From the NCBI GenBank assembly GCA_013153965.1, contig JAADDJ010000037.1:1-34698 (forward strand): DNA of 34,698 bases. The letters run 5' to 3'. Origin of the DNA: Thermotogae bacterium. Its GTDB lineage: Bacteria; Hydrothermota; Hydrothermia; LBFQ01. A model generated the notes under the pieces. It saw only the letters and a program-made list of their open reading frames with translations. It had not been told where the DNA came from and made no database searches. Shown here one piece after another: positions 15,692-22,815 of the stretch (position 1 is its first letter; each line of letters opens with the position of its first letter). The translations under genes and the position numbers were made by a program.

Positions 15692-16638
15692 CGGAGGAAC
15701 TTATACACCACCATACCCTTTCTGGAGGCGGCGTAGATGTAGTCCCCCTGCACCACTATGTCAAAGACGTAATCCCCCTTGTATATGGGTGGTCTGTAGC
15801 GGGCCACCTCCACCTTCCTGAAGGGGTCTATCACGCTCACGCCTCCGTCCCCGAAGGCCACGAAGATCAGGTTGTTTATCGCCTTAACGTTTAGGGCGGA
15901 GCCGGGACCCTTGGCCCACCTTATCTCCTTAGGTTGGGACGGGTCGCTCACGTCAAACAGCTGGACCCCATCCCTCCCCAGAGCCACGTACGCCACGCCA
16001 CCCTCCACCTCAACGCTTATGGCAAATCCGCGCGTGGGTGCCTGCCCCACGATCCGGGGCCTGCGCGGGTTTGAGATGTCAAAGACCTTCAACCCTCCTC
16101 TCCCGGCCGCTATGTACGCGTATTTGCCCTTAACGGTGATGCCGCGGGTGAATCCGCCGGTCTTCGTCAGACTTACAAGGCGGGGGCGTGCAGGGTTGGA
16201 GAGACTCAATATGGCGAATCCGGAATCTCCCACGGTCACGTAAAGACGATTCCCCCGCAGGAGGACCTCCATGACCGTGTCGGGTAGCGGAACCGTGTAC
16301 ATCTCCCTGACCATGTTGGGATTGGAGACGTTGAACACGGATAGACCCTTGTAGCCGTGGCCCACGTACAGGTACTTGCCCTTGAGGGCGAGACCGAGGG
16401 GCATGTTGGTGGTGTTGAATGTGGCCTCCCTATAGAGACTCTCGGGCTTGGAGACATCTACGATGTATATACGGCGCAGGGAGGATAGGTACGCGTACCT
16501 GTTGCCAACGGCCAAACCGAAGCACGGGGTGGGCAGCCGGAGGCGCTTGACCAGCGTCATATTGAGGGAGTCGGGCTTGTACTTGTTCGCTCCGAGGGTA
16601 TCCTCCTGCCACATCTGACCGAAAATCAGCAGAATCAT
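15688..16638 (-). CDS. Secreted LVIVD-repeat beta-propeller protein
   Basis: The protein (316 aa) is built of about seven 40-residue LVIVD-type repeats, for example YLYVGHGYKGLSVFNVSNP, YAYIAAGRGGLKVFDISNP and VAYVALGRDGVQLFDVSDP, which would close a seven-bladed propeller. Such proteins are usually extracellular or periplasmic binding modules; no enzyme motif is seen. I moved the start from the ORF-track ATG at 16725 to the ATG at 16638. A TAAAAT box lies 7 nt before it, and the longer form would read through the divergent peroxiredoxin promoter. The N-terminus is then MILLIFGQMW, a very short leader. It is coupled to the GT2 gene. Confidence 0.82.
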   Translation of the reverse strand: MILLIFGQMWQEDTLGANKYKPDSLNMTLVKRLRLPTPCFGLAVGNRYAYLSSLRRIYIVDVSKPESLYREATFNTTNMPLGLALKGKYLYVGHGYKGLSVFNVSNPNMVREMYTVPLPDTVMEVLLRGNRLYVTVGDSGFAILSLSNPARPRLVSLTKTGGFTRGITVKGKYAYIAAGRGGLKVFDISNPRRPRIVGQAPTRGFAISVEVEGGVAYVALGRDGVQLFDVSDPSQPKEIRWAKGPGSALNVKAINNLIFVAFGDGGVSVIDPFRKVEVARYRPPIYKGDYVFDIVVQGDYIYAASRKGMVVYKFLR

Positions 16639-16645
16639 AGGATGT

Positions 16646-16651
16646 ATTTTA
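16646..16651 (-). promoter_or_regulatory. -10 box TAAAAT, leaderless promoter of the propeller gene
   Basis: Minus-strand TAAAAT then ACATCCT (7 nt) and ATG at 16638. It is only 20 bp from the divergent -10 box at 16672. Confidence 0.75.
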
Positions 16652-16671
16652 CCCCCGAGGTATTCTCCCGG

Positions 16672-16677
16672 TAGAAT
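16672..16677 (+). promoter_or_regulatory. -10 box TAGAAT, leaderless promoter of the peroxiredoxin gene
   Basis: TAGAAT then ACACGTT (7 nt) and ATG at 16685. Its expected -35 region overlaps the opposing -10 box. Confidence 0.75.
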
Positions 16678-16684
16678 ACACGTT

Positions 16685-17164
16685 ATGCCGAACGTAGGAG
16701 ATCTGGCACCGGACTTCACGCTCAAGGATGAGTCGGGACGGGACGTGTCCCTCTCGGCTCTTAAGGGTAGATGGGTCGTCCTCTACTTCTACCCCAAGGA
16801 CGATACGCCCGGATGCACCACCGAAGCCAAGGGATTTACGGCTCTCGCCGACGAGTTCGCCCGCCTCGGGGCTGCGGTCGTGGGTGTGAGCCCGGACCCA
16901 CCCCAGAGACACGCCAAGTTCAAGCGTAAGCACGGCCTGAAGGTCGTACTGTTGAGCGATCCCGAGGCGCGGGTCCTGCGGGCCTACGGGGCTTGGGGTA
17001 AGAGGCGGGTCAGAGGTAAGGAGCGGGAGGGGGTGATAAGGAGCACGTACCTTATAGACCCCGAGGGGAGGGTGGCGCACGTCTGGCCCAAGGTCCGGCC
17101 CAAGGGACACGCGGAGGAGGTCCTTGAGGTTCTGAAGGCGCTCGTGGAGGGCCGGAACCCTTGA
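16685..17164 (+). CDS. bcp: Peroxiredoxin, BCP/PrxQ type, probably 1-Cys
   Basis: A thiol peroxidase that reduces hydrogen peroxide and organic peroxides in the cytoplasm. The thioredoxin-like fold shows APDFTLKDESGRDVSLSALK, then YFYPKDDTPGCTTEAKGF with peroxidatic C44. The resolving cysteine found five residues later in E. coli-type BCP (CTTxxC) is Lys here, and no other cysteine is present, so this is a 1-Cys form that needs an external thiol. Arg in the YGAWGKRRVRG region and the C-terminal STYLIDPEGRVAHVW are typical of the family. Length is normal (159 aa). A map gene follows after a short gap with its own promoter. Confidence 0.92.
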   Translation: MPNVGDLAPDFTLKDESGRDVSLSALKGRWVVLYFYPKDDTPGCTTEAKGFTALADEFARLGAAVVGVSPDPPQRHAKFKRKHGLKVVLLSDPEARVLRAYGAWGKRRVRGKEREGVIRSTYLIDPEGRVAHVWPKVRPKGHAEEVLEVLKALVEGRNP

Positions 17165-17171
17165 ACCACCT

Positions 17172-17177
17172 TATAAT
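17172..17177 (+). promoter_or_regulatory. -10 box TATAAT upstream of map
   Basis: TATAAT in the 25-nt gap after bcp, 12 nt before the ATG at 17190. The mRNA would have a leader of at most about 5 nt. Confidence 0.65.
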
Positions 17178-17189
17178 AGCGGCCGCAAG

Positions 17190-17963
17190 ATGGTTATTCT
17201 CAAGAGCAGTACCGACCTGGTCGGACTACGCGAAGCAGCACGCATAGCCTCCGAGGCCCTGAGGATCGCCAAGAGGATGATAGCCGACGGAGTGTCGGCC
17301 GCCGACATAGACGAGGTCTTGAGGGATTACATATACTCGCAGGGAGCCCGCCCCTCCTTCCTCAACTACGAGGTGGAAGATAAGATATACAGGTACAGCA
17401 CCTGCATCTCCATAGACAACGAGATCGTACATGGACTGCCTCTCAAGAGCAAGGTGCTTAAGGCTCCCATGCTGGTAAAGGTTGATGTGGGAGTCTATAA
17501 GGATGGCTACCACGCCGATACCGCTTGGACCTTCGCCCTCGGGGACGTCTCGGATGAAGCCCGCCGCCTGATGCGGGCCACCAAGGAGGCCCTCTACAGG
17601 GCCATAGACGTCATACGTCCCGGGGCACGCATATCCGACATCACCTACGCCATAGATGAGGTCGCTCGCAGGTACGGCTTCAGGCCCGCGGAGACGGTGA
17701 CGGGCCACGGGGTCGGCCTTGAGCTTCACGAGGACCCCATAATCCCCAACAATCCCAAGGATCTGGATAAGGACGGCAGGTTGCGCCGAGGCATGACCTT
17801 GGCGATAGAGCCCATGATAAACGCCGGAACCGAGGAGGTGATAACCCTGCCGGACGGATGGACGATCGTCACGGCCGATGGATCCCTATCCGCCCACTAC
17901 GAGCACACCGTGTATGTAGGTAAGGAAGGTCCGGAGATTTTGACGGAGGACATAGATGGCTAA
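17190..17963 (+). CDS. map: Methionine aminopeptidase, type I
   Basis: It removes the initiator methionine from new proteins, using two metal ions. The pita-bread fold ligands are visible: the Asp pair in [20 protein letters not shown], the His in [13 protein letters not shown], the Glu in [10 protein letters not shown] and the last Glu in [10 protein letters not shown]. Length (257 aa) is standard and no N-terminal zinc-finger extension is present. The gene overlaps infA by 8 nt, an arrangement seen in many bacteria in which map and infA sit in the ribosomal protein region; no ribosomal protein genes are in this window. Confidence 0.95.
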   Translation: MVILKSSTDLVGLREAARIASEALRIAKRMIADGVSAADIDEVLRDYIYSQGARPSFLNYEVEDKIYRYSTCISIDNEIVHGLPLKSKVLKAPMLVKVDVGVYKDGYHADTAWTFALGDVSDEARRLMRATKEALYRAIDVIRPGARISDITYAIDEVARRYGFRPAETVTGHGVGLELHEDPIIPNNPKDLDKDGRLRRGMTLAIEPMINAGTEEVITLPDGWTIVTADGSLSAHYEHTVYVGKEGPEILTEDIDG

Positions 17964-18171
17964 GAAGGGCACCATCCGGATGGAAGGAACGGTGGTTGAA
18001 GTTCTGCCCAACACGATGTTCAAGGTGCGCCTTGACAACGGCATAGAGGTCAAGGCCCATCTCAGCGGTAAGATGAGGGTAAGATGGATAAGGATAGTCC
18101 CGGGAGACAGGGTGGTCGTAGAGCTGAGCGCGTACGACCTAACCAGAGGAAGGATAGTCGCCCGAAAGTAG
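17956..18171 (+). CDS. infA: Translation initiation factor IF-1
   Basis: A 71-residue S1-like OB-fold protein that binds the 30S A site during initiation. The family string is clear: [39 protein letters not shown] and [18 protein letters not shown]. The start overlaps the end of map by 8 nt (GATGGCTAA), so it is translationally coupled. The next ORF begins inside it in another frame. IF-1 is of interest here because initiation on leaderless messages depends on the balance of initiation factors. Confidence 0.97.
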   Translation: MAKKGTIRMEGTVVEVLPNTMFKVRLDNGIEVKAHLSGKMRVRWIRIVPGDRVVVELSAYDLTRGRIVARK

Positions 18172-18929
18172 CGGAAGTCTCCATCGTAGGTGGGGAATTT
18201 GAGCACTTCCTGCTGACGAATCCTTTGAGGTGTAGGGGAAAGTGCTCCTACGTCTTCATCCGGATAGAGGGGGAGGATAGGGAGCGGCTCGTCAAGATAC
18301 TTCGCATCCGCAATCACCGTCAGGGGGAAGAGTTGCGCAAGGCCCAATTCGTGAGGGAGGCCTCCCGTAAGGAGGTACTCCGCATGATGAAGAACATGGT
18401 CAAGGGGATCCTCTGGGAGAGGGGACTGAACGTCAAGTTGGGGGAGACCTTCATTGATCTGGAGAAGGGGATCCTGACCGTTGAGTACATATCCGACAGG
18501 CCCATAAACGACGTCAGGAGCCTCGCTGCAAACATAGCCAAATTCCTGCATCTGCGGGTTGAGTTCGTCTTCGTCCCCCGCCAGCGGTACGCCGCCCGTG
18601 TGGGATGGCTGGGAAGGTGCGGTCTGGAGCTGTGCTGCCACACGTGGCTGAAAAACGTCCCGAGCATAACGCAGGACATGGCCCGCCGCCAGTACCTGTT
18701 CGCCGCCCCCGACAAGCTCACCGGGGCCTGCGGACGGCTCCTCTGCTGTCTCGCCTTTGAGATGCCCTATTACAACGAAATGGCCCGGAGGGTGCCCCGC
18801 CTCAACGCTATAATAGACACCGAGAGGGGTAAAGCGAAGGTGGTTGAGGTGAATGTGGTGGCGGGATACTACGTTTTAAGGTACGAGGACGGCAAAAAGG
18901 AGAAGTTCAAGATTGAAGGAGCACCTTAG
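18084..18929 (+). CDS. ricT: PSP1 domain protein RicT/YaaT
   Basis: RicT-type proteins act with RicA/RicF partners in RNA maturation and degradosome control in Bacillus; the role outside Firmicutes is less clear. The PSP1 domain is complete: [19 protein letters not shown]-like helix, [35 protein letters not shown] and [14 protein letters not shown]. The cysteine pairs are the presumed iron-sulfur ligands. The ORF-track ATG at 18084 gives a basic 28-residue extension lying inside infA; homology begins only around [14 protein letters not shown] at 18168, just at the infA stop. GAGGG 4 nt before the ATG could be its Shine-Dalgarno site. The start therefore remains uncertain, though the domain is certain. 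Confidence 0.9.
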   Translation: MDKDSPGRQGGRRAERVRPNQRKDSRPKVAEVSIVGGEFEHFLLTNPLRCRGKCSYVFIRIEGEDRERLVKILRIRNHRQGEELRKAQFVREASRKEVLRMMKNMVKGILWERGLNVKLGETFIDLEKGILTVEYISDRPINDVRSLAANIAKFLHLRVEFVFVPRQRYAARVGWLGRCGLELCCHTWLKNVPSITQDMARRQYLFAAPDKLTGACGRLLCCLAFEMPYYNEMARRVPRLNAIIDTERGKAKVVEVNVVAGYYVLRYEDGKKEKFKIEGAP

Positions 18930-19719
18930 GGAACTCTGGGAGAAACACTCGTCCTTCCTCGCGAAGCTGGAATCCCTTTTGGAGAGTACGGCCGGATGGC
19001 TGAACATCCCCGTCTATCTCATAAAGGGCAAGAGACTGCGTGCTCTCTCCTCCCACATAAGCTGCGAGATATACGGTGTGGATACGGATACGGCCGTCCT
19101 ATCCGGCTACGCTCTGGAGATGATCCACGCCGCCTCACTCATACACGACGATATAGTTGATGAGGCGGACACCCGCAGGGGAGGCAGGACCCTCAACGAC
19201 ATATTCTCCATCAGGAGGGCCGTTCTGGTCGGGGACCTGGTCTTCACCCGCGCCCTGTCGGAGATAGCCAAGGCGAACGTTCCCCTCTACCTGTCCGCCA
19301 TGTCGGACACCGTGTATAAGATGTCCTACGGCCAGTACGTTGAGGATATAACGCCGCCGGAGAAGTTTGACGAGCATCTCTATCTGGACGTCATATACAA
19401 CAAGACAGCCTCCCTCTACGAGCTCGCCTTCGCATCGGGGGCTCTCATATACGGGGAGGAGAATCCCTACCTGCGGGAGGCGGGTAAGAGTTTCGGTATG
19501 GCCTTCCAGATACTGGACGATTACGACGACTATGAGGAGGACGTGGGCAAGCCCACCCTGCCCCACATATACGAGAGGGAGGGCCATCCGGACCCGAGAG
19601 GGGCAACCCTTGATCTCGCCAAATCCTACATCCGCCGCACGGAGTGGGAGCTGGAGAGGGCGGGTCTTAAAGAGTACTTCGGGGACCTTCTGAACTACAT
19701 GTGGAGCAGGATACCCTGA
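18913..19719 (+). CDS. Polyprenyl (isoprenyl) diphosphate synthase
   Basis: It condenses isopentenyl diphosphate with allylic diphosphates to make prenyl chains for quinones or lipids. The first aspartate-rich motif is DDIVD (79-83) in AASLIHDDIVDEADTRRG; the second is DDYDD (202-206) in AFQILDDYDDYEEDVGK. The usual GGKRLRP motif is KGKRLRAL here, with Ala replacing Pro. At 268 aa it is shorter than typical trans-prenyl synthases (about 300-330), mainly at the C-terminus. Chain length cannot be set from sequence. The TTG start overlaps ricT by 17 nt, so the gene belongs to the map-infA-ricT run. Confidence 0.87.
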   Translation: MKEHLRELWEKHSSFLAKLESLLESTAGWLNIPVYLIKGKRLRALSSHISCEIYGVDTDTAVLSGYALEMIHAASLIHDDIVDEADTRRGGRTLNDIFSIRRAVLVGDLVFTRALSEIAKANVPLYLSAMSDTVYKMSYGQYVEDITPPEKFDEHLYLDVIYNKTASLYELAFASGALIYGEENPYLREAGKSFGMAFQILDDYDDYEEDVGKPTLPHIYEREGHPDPRGATLDLAKSYIRRTEWELERAGLKEYFGDLLNYMWSRIP

Positions 19720-19748
19720 GCTCGGTGGAATATCGGGAATTTCGGGAA

Positions 19749-19754
19749 TAGAAT
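19749..19754 (+). promoter_or_regulatory. -10 box TAGAAT, leaderless promoter of the M24B peptidase gene
   Basis: TAGAAT then CCCCACC (7 nt) and ATG at 19762. It makes this gene a separate unit from the map run. Confidence 0.72.
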
Positions 19755-19761
19755 CCCCACC

Positions 19762-20865
19762 ATGGCTTGGAAGAAGCTGACGCAACTGCGAAGTTTCTGG
19801 CGCGACCGCCACGACGCGTACCTGCTATACAAACCCGAGGCTTGGATGGGGTCGGATCTCCGATACATCACCGGCTTCTCGGGGTCAACCGGAGTCTTCC
19901 TCCAAACCCGTCGCAGGAACTTCATCCTGGTGGATTTCCGATACAAGTCGCAGGTGAGAGAGGAGGTCAGGGAGGGGATCACGGTTCTGGACGTCCCTCC
20001 GGGCGAGTCCCTCATTCAGGTTCTCGGCGACAAGCTCCGGGAGCTGGGTGTCAAGTCGGTGGCCTTGGAGGGGAACGCTCCGGTGTATTTCCTCAAAGCT
20101 CTGCGTAAGACCCTCAGGGGAAGCGGTATCAGGCTGTACGCCGTTTCGGGTCTGATAGCACGTTTGAGGGTCCGCAAGGAGGCCCACGAGATTGAGAGGT
20201 TAAGGCGGGCCCAAGAGCTCACCGACCGACTCTTTGAGTGGGTTCTGAACAACGTGAGACCGGGGAAGATGACGGAGAGGGATCTTGCCCTTGAGATGGA
20301 GGTCTGGGCCAGACGCAACGGGGCCGACGGCATGTCCTTCCCGCCCATAGTGGCGGTGGGTGCGAACTCCGCCAAGCCCCACGCCCGGCCCACCGACACC
20401 CTGATACCCACCAGGGGAGTCCTGCTCTTGGACTTCGGCCTAAAGGTGGAGGGCTACGTGTCCGATATGACCCGCACCCTGTGGATAGGGCGCAGGGTTC
20501 CCTCCCTCTTCAAGAGGGCGTACGAGGTGGTTCTGGAGGCGCAGGAGAGGGCCATAAGAAAACTCTCCTTCTCCGGAGCCGTTCCGGCCAAGGAGGTAGA
20601 TGCCGCCGCCAGAGAGTACATAGACTCAACGGAGTTCAAGGGGACTTTCGGCCACGGTCTGGGCCACGGTATAGGTATGGACGTGCATGAGGCCCCCTCC
20701 CTGAATCCCAAGTCCGAGTACGTCCTCAAGGGGAAGGAGGTCGTGACTGTTGAGCCGGGTATCTATCTGGATGGGGAATTCGGCGTGCGAATAGAGGACG
20801 TGGTGATCGCGGGCTCGGGAGAGAATATCACCGGCTCCCCCAAGAGGGAGATAATCAAACTCTGA
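19762..20865 (+). CDS. pepP: Xaa-Pro aminopeptidase/dipeptidase (M24B)
   Basis: A two-metal peptidase that cleaves Xaa-Pro bonds in peptides. The N-terminal creatinase-like domain (1-130) precedes the pita-bread domain with all ligands: LLLDFGLKVEGYVSDMTRT (two Asp), FGHGLGHGIGMDVHEAPSL (His), VVTVEPGIYLDGEFGVRIED (Glu and final Glu). Length of 367 aa fits the Xaa-Pro dipeptidase group better than the 440-aa aminopeptidase P. The leaderless promoter fixes the ATG. The 3' end overlaps the convergent purF by 11 nt. Confidence 0.9.
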   Translation: MAWKKLTQLRSFWRDRHDAYLLYKPEAWMGSDLRYITGFSGSTGVFLQTRRRNFILVDFRYKSQVREEVREGITVLDVPPGESLIQVLGDKLRELGVKSVALEGNAPVYFLKALRKTLRGSGIRLYAVSGLIARLRVRKEAHEIERLRRAQELTDRLFEWVLNNVRPGKMTERDLALEMEVWARRNGADGMSFPPIVAVGANSAKPHARPTDTLIPTRGVLLLDFGLKVEGYVSDMTRTLWIGRRVPSLFKRAYEVVLEAQERAIRKLSFSGAVPAKEVDAAAREYIDSTEFKGTFGHGLGHGIGMDVHEAPSLNPKSEYVLKGKEVVTVEPGIYLDGEFGVRIEDVVIAGSGENITGSPKREIIKL

Positions 20866-22195
20866 CGTCGGAAGGTACCTTAACGGCGTACTCCCCCGTA
20901 AAGCAGGACACGCAGAAGTTGGGGAGGGCCTCCCTGAAGCGGGAGAGGGGCAGGTAGAGGATGCTGTCCGCCTCAATGAACTCGCCTATGCGTGCCGTAT
21001 CCATGCGGGAGGCTGCCAGCTCCTCCCTCGTGGGAGTATCTATACCGAAGTAGCAGGGGGATATAACCGGAGGGGAGCCTATCCTCACATGCACCTCCTT
21101 GGCCCCCGCGTCCCTCACCATCCGCACGATCTCCCTCATCGTCGTCCCTCGGACGAGGGAGTCATCTATCAGGACGACCCGCCTACCCTTCAGGACGAAG
21201 GGGACCGGAAAGAGCTTGGCCCTTACGGTCCTCCGACGCACGTCCTGCGACGGCTGGATGAAACTTCTCCCCACGTAATGGCTCCTTATCAGACCCATCT
21301 GGAAGGGTATCCCGGACCTGCGGGCGTACCCTATGGCGTATATGGTGCCGGAGTCGGGTACCGGAACCACCACGTCGGCCTCCAGGGAATCAACCTCGGC
21401 GAGCACCTCCCCCGCCCGGAGCCTCCACTCATAGACGGACCTACCGAATAGGTTGCTGTCGGGACGGGCGAAATACACCAACTCAAACGAGCAGGGTAGC
21501 GGAACCTTCACTCCGACGCCGAACTTGCGCACCCTCCCATCAACCACGTATCCCTCACCTATGCCCACCTCCTCAACCACGTCTATCTCCGCGGAGCGGA
21601 GGGCGGAATCCTCCGAGGCGAACCAGACCTCATCCCCCTCCCTGCCCATCCAGAGGGGCCGGAAACCGTAGGGGTCCCGAAAGGCCAACAGCCTGTCCCC
21701 GTCAATCATCAGCACCGTCCAAGCTCCCTCCACCTTTGACGTTAGGCGTCTTATCCTCTCCTCCGGCGCACCGCTCTCCCGGGCGTACAGGAGGAGTATC
21801 ACCTCGGAGTCGGAGGTTGAGCGCAAGATTACACCGTCTCGCTGGAGCTCCGCCTTCAGCTGGGGATAGTTGGTCAGATTCCCGTTATGCACCAGAGCCA
21901 GCAGGCGCTCACCTATGAATCCCACGAAGGGTTGCACGTTCTCCGGCCTGTAGCTCTCCCCTTGGGTGGAGTAGCGGGTGTGGGCCACGGCGACCTTCAG
22001 GAGGGGGTCCGCCCCGTACCGGCGGAATACCTCCGAGACCAAGCCCACGTCCTTGAAACCCACCTCCCGCCCGTCCGTAGTTATACCCACGAATCCACTC
22101 GCCTCCTGACCCCTGTGCTGTAGGCCTTGGAGGACCGAGACGACGCGACTTAGCCTCACTCCCCTTTCGCTCCTTACTCCAACTATACCGCACAT
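20855..22195 (-). CDS. purF: Amidophosphoribosyltransferase
   Basis: It makes 5-phosphoribosylamine from PRPP and glutamine, the first step of purine synthesis. The mature-type N-terminus MCGIVGV puts the nucleophile Cys at position 2 with no propeptide. The glutaminase domain has QHRGQEASGF and HNGNLTN; the PRPP loop is RVVLIDDSLVRGTT. The four cysteines of the Bacillus-type 4Fe-4S enzyme appear to be present: LPCSFELVYFARPDS, ISPCYFGID and FCVSCFTGEY. Length (446 aa) is slightly short. It follows lspA on the same strand with its own -10 box. The stop overlaps pepP. Confidence 0.95.
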   Translation of the reverse strand: MCGIVGVRSERGVRLSRVVSVLQGLQHRGQEASGFVGITTDGREVGFKDVGLVSEVFRRYGADPLLKVAVAHTRYSTQGESYRPENVQPFVGFIGERLLALVHNGNLTNYPQLKAELQRDGVILRSTSDSEVILLLYARESGAPEERIRRLTSKVEGAWTVLMIDGDRLLAFRDPYGFRPLWMGREGDEVWFASEDSALRSAEIDVVEEVGIGEGYVVDGRVRKFGVGVKVPLPCSFELVYFARPDSNLFGRSVYEWRLRAGEVLAEVDSLEADVVVPVPDSGTIYAIGYARRSGIPFQMGLIRSHYVGRSFIQPSQDVRRRTVRAKLFPVPFVLKGRRVVLIDDSLVRGTTMREIVRMVRDAGAKEVHVRIGSPPVISPCYFGIDTPTREELAASRMDTARIGEFIEADSILYLPLSRFREALPNFCVSCFTGEYAVKVPSDVRV

Positions 22196-22204
22196 GCTGA
22201 GAGG

Positions 22205-22735
22205 CTATTCTACAACCGAGTCCGCCCCCTTGGAGCGGGAGTTCTTCATCTCCTCCACCACGAACATGACGGCGAGGCCCGCCAATCCCAAAGTTACCCA
22301 GACGTCGGCCAAGTTGAAGGTGTACCAACGGAATTGACCCACACCGAGGTCCACGAAATCCACCACGCCGCCACGCAGGAGCCTATCCACGATGTTGCCG
22401 ATGGCCCCACCGAGTATGGTCGCATAGAGAAACTTGTATATCCTCCTTCTCTCAAAGAACATGACCCAGAAAAGGAGTACGGCGAGGGCCGTTGATGCGG
22501 CCACGTAGGGAAAGTCCTTACCCAGCGAGAGGCCGAAGGCCGTGTTGTAGTTTATCACCAGAGTGAATCGGAGGAACTCGCCCAATATGTTCTTCGGCTC
22601 GTGAAGATTCAGCGATGAGTAGGCCCATGCCTTCGTGAGCAGGTCCAACATCCCCAGAAAGGCGGAGTATAGGAGCAGCAGGAAGGATAGGACGATGTTC
22701 CTCTTGGAGAATGCCCATCTCAAGGTAGCACGCAT
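22205..22735 (-). CDS. lspA: Lipoprotein signal peptidase (signal peptidase II)
   Basis: An aspartyl membrane peptidase that removes signal peptides from lipidated prolipoproteins. It has four hydrophobic helices and the family motifs LDLLTKAWA, VINYNTAFGLSL, LGGAIGNIVDRLLRGGVVDF and FNLADVWVTLG, which contain the two catalytic Asp residues. I chose the ATG at 22735 (176 aa) rather than the GTG at 22774, because MRATLRWAFSKRN gives a normal positively charged N-terminus and a TAGAAT box lies 11 nt before it. Its presence fits the lipoprotein at 7209. purF follows 9 nt after its stop. Confidence 0.93.
   Translation of the reverse strand: MRATLRWAFSKRNIVLSFLLLLYSAFLGMLDLLTKAWAYSSLNLHEPKNILGEFLRFTLVINYNTAFGLSLGKDFPYVAASTALAVLLFWVMFFERRRIYKFLYATILGGAIGNIVDRLLRGGVVDFVDLGVGQFRWYTFNLADVWVTLGLAGLAVMFVVEEMKNSRSKGADSVVE
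22207..22212 (-). promoter_or_regulatory. -10 box TAGAAT overlapping the stop of lspA, promoter of purF
   Basis: The last codons of lspA (GTA GAA TAG) contain TAGAAT. An 11-nt spacer leads to the purF ATG at 22195, so any leader is about 4 nt. Confidence 0.65.
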
Positions 22736-22746
22736 CGGATGCGTGG

Positions 22747-22752
22747 ATTCTA
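22747..22752 (-). promoter_or_regulatory. -10 box TAGAAT upstream of lspA
   Basis: Minus-strand TAGAAT then 11 nt and ATG at 22735. A TTGGGA at 22769-22774 lies 16 nt further upstream as a possible -35. Confidence 0.68.
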
Positions 22753-22803
22753 CTGCCGAAAGGCCCCGTCCCAACGCCCGGATGTCTCGGCGAACTACCT
22801 CCG

Positions 22804-22809
22804 TAAAAT
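22804..22809 (+). promoter_or_regulatory. -10 box TAAAAT, leaderless promoter of lpxC-fabZ
   Basis: TAAAAT then GGCGTG (6 nt) and ATG at 22816, favouring this ATG over the GTG at 22813. Confidence 0.74.
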
Positions 22810-22815
22810 GGCGTG

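Noticed and set aside
18808-18816. TATAAT inside ricT as a promoter
   Set aside because: No start codon at the distance used elsewhere follows it; probably a chance match in coding sequence.
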